Shown in pieces: positions 5,022 to 5,170 of a DNA stretch of 5,170 nucleotides. The notes under the pieces are model-generated. The model saw only the letters and a list, made by a program, of their open reading frames with translations, was not told the DNA's origin and did no database searches. The stretch covers positions 1 to 5,170 of the forward strand of contig JAHELA010000110.1 of the NCBI GenBank assembly GCA_024644425.1. Direction: 5' to 3'. The translations under genes and the position numbers were made by a program. Every line of letters starts with the position of its first letter. The stretch's first letter is position 1. Origin of the DNA: Nitrosomonadaceae bacterium (GTDB taxonomy: Bacteria > Pseudomonadota > Gammaproteobacteria > Burkholderiales > Nitrosomonadaceae).

Positions 5022-5170
5022 TCATAGTGCTTCAAATACACTTGCTGCACCCATACCTGTTCCAATACACATGGTAACCATGCCGTATTTTTGTTTATGT
5101 CTTCGTAAACCGTGGAGTAGCGTAGCAACACGTATGGCACCGGTTGCGCCAAGAGGATGACCAAGCGCAA
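5022..5170 (-). CDS. Thiolase (acetyl-CoA acyltransferase), C-terminal fragment
   Basis: The final 48 codons of a thiolase run in from the right edge and stop at TGA (5024-5022). Thiolases condense or cleave acyl-CoA units in beta-oxidation and polyhydroxyalkanoate or acetoacetyl-CoA metabolism. The first complete codons give ALGHPLGATGAIR, the GHPxGxxG motif with the catalytic histidine. KYGMVTMCIGTGMGAA contains the CxGxG motif with the second active-site cysteine that acts as base. The ending FEAL is normal for the family, so the C-terminus is complete. A longer open frame on the same strand (to 4952) covers these bases in another register and gives no recognisable protein; the thiolase frame is the real one. 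It is on the nirK strand, 299 nt upstream, but nirK's own promoter and the gap argue against a tight operon. FadA-like and PhaA/AtoB-like enzymes cannot be told apart from this piece. Confidence 0.93.
   Translation of the reverse strand, partial: ALGHPLGATGAIRVATLLHGLRRHKQKYGMVTMCIGTGMGAASVFEAL

Noticed and set aside
4836..5027. 63-codon plus-strand open frame in the thiolase-nirK spacer
   Set aside because: No Shine-Dalgarno, no recognisable protein similarity, and its end runs into the thiolase gene on the other strand. I considered a transposase remnant but saw no supporting motif or terminal repeats.
4952..5170. 72-codon minus-strand open frame at the right edge
   Set aside because: It is an out-of-frame reading of the thiolase C-terminus. 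The register ending at 5022 carries the catalytic motifs.

Overview
The window comes from an AT-rich proteobacterial chromosome. Two things point to a Gram-negative, exopolysaccharide-producing, probably gamma- or betaproteobacterial host. One is the tail of an exosortase A (XrtA/PEP-CTERM) associated hydrolase overlapping a glycosyltransferase. The other is a secreted copper nitrite reductase of the Alcaligenes/Achromobacter type. I cannot fix the genus from the sequence alone.

Left part (1-2347, + strand): this is the 3' end of a surface-polysaccharide gene set. The C-terminal 79 residues of the XrtA-associated alpha/beta hydrolase overlap by 7 nt with a 415-aa GT4-type glycosyltransferase. 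A 158-nt gap follows that is rich in dyad symmetry: a CRP-type TGTGA-N6-TCACA box, then a concentric AT-rich dyad. Next is a 235-aa exported TPR protein whose C-terminus carries three identical 21-bp repeats (LDENTED x3).

Middle (2439-3479, - strand): a NodB-type polysaccharide deacetylase, convergent with the TPR gene. It has a well-formed sigma70-like promoter whose -35 hexamer lies in the T-tract of the neighbouring nirK terminator. It probably belongs functionally with the polysaccharide genes but is a separate transcription unit.

Right part (3577-5170, - strand): nirK (359 aa, Sec signal peptide, all type 1 and type 2 copper ligands present) with its own Shine-Dalgarno, a candidate promoter and a strong intrinsic terminator, so probably monocistronic. 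Upstream of it is the C-terminus of a thiolase (both catalytic motifs visible), cut by the window edge. Its true frame differs from the longer open frame over the same bases.

The genes fall into three functional blocks: cell-surface polysaccharide, periplasmic nitrite reduction to NO, and acyl-CoA metabolism. I see no CRISPR array, tRNA, rRNA, insertion sequence or phage gene. Nothing here is clearly an undescribed system. The points most worth a second look are the control region before the TPR gene, the slippage-prone 3' end of that gene, and the promoter/terminator overlap at 3550-3612.
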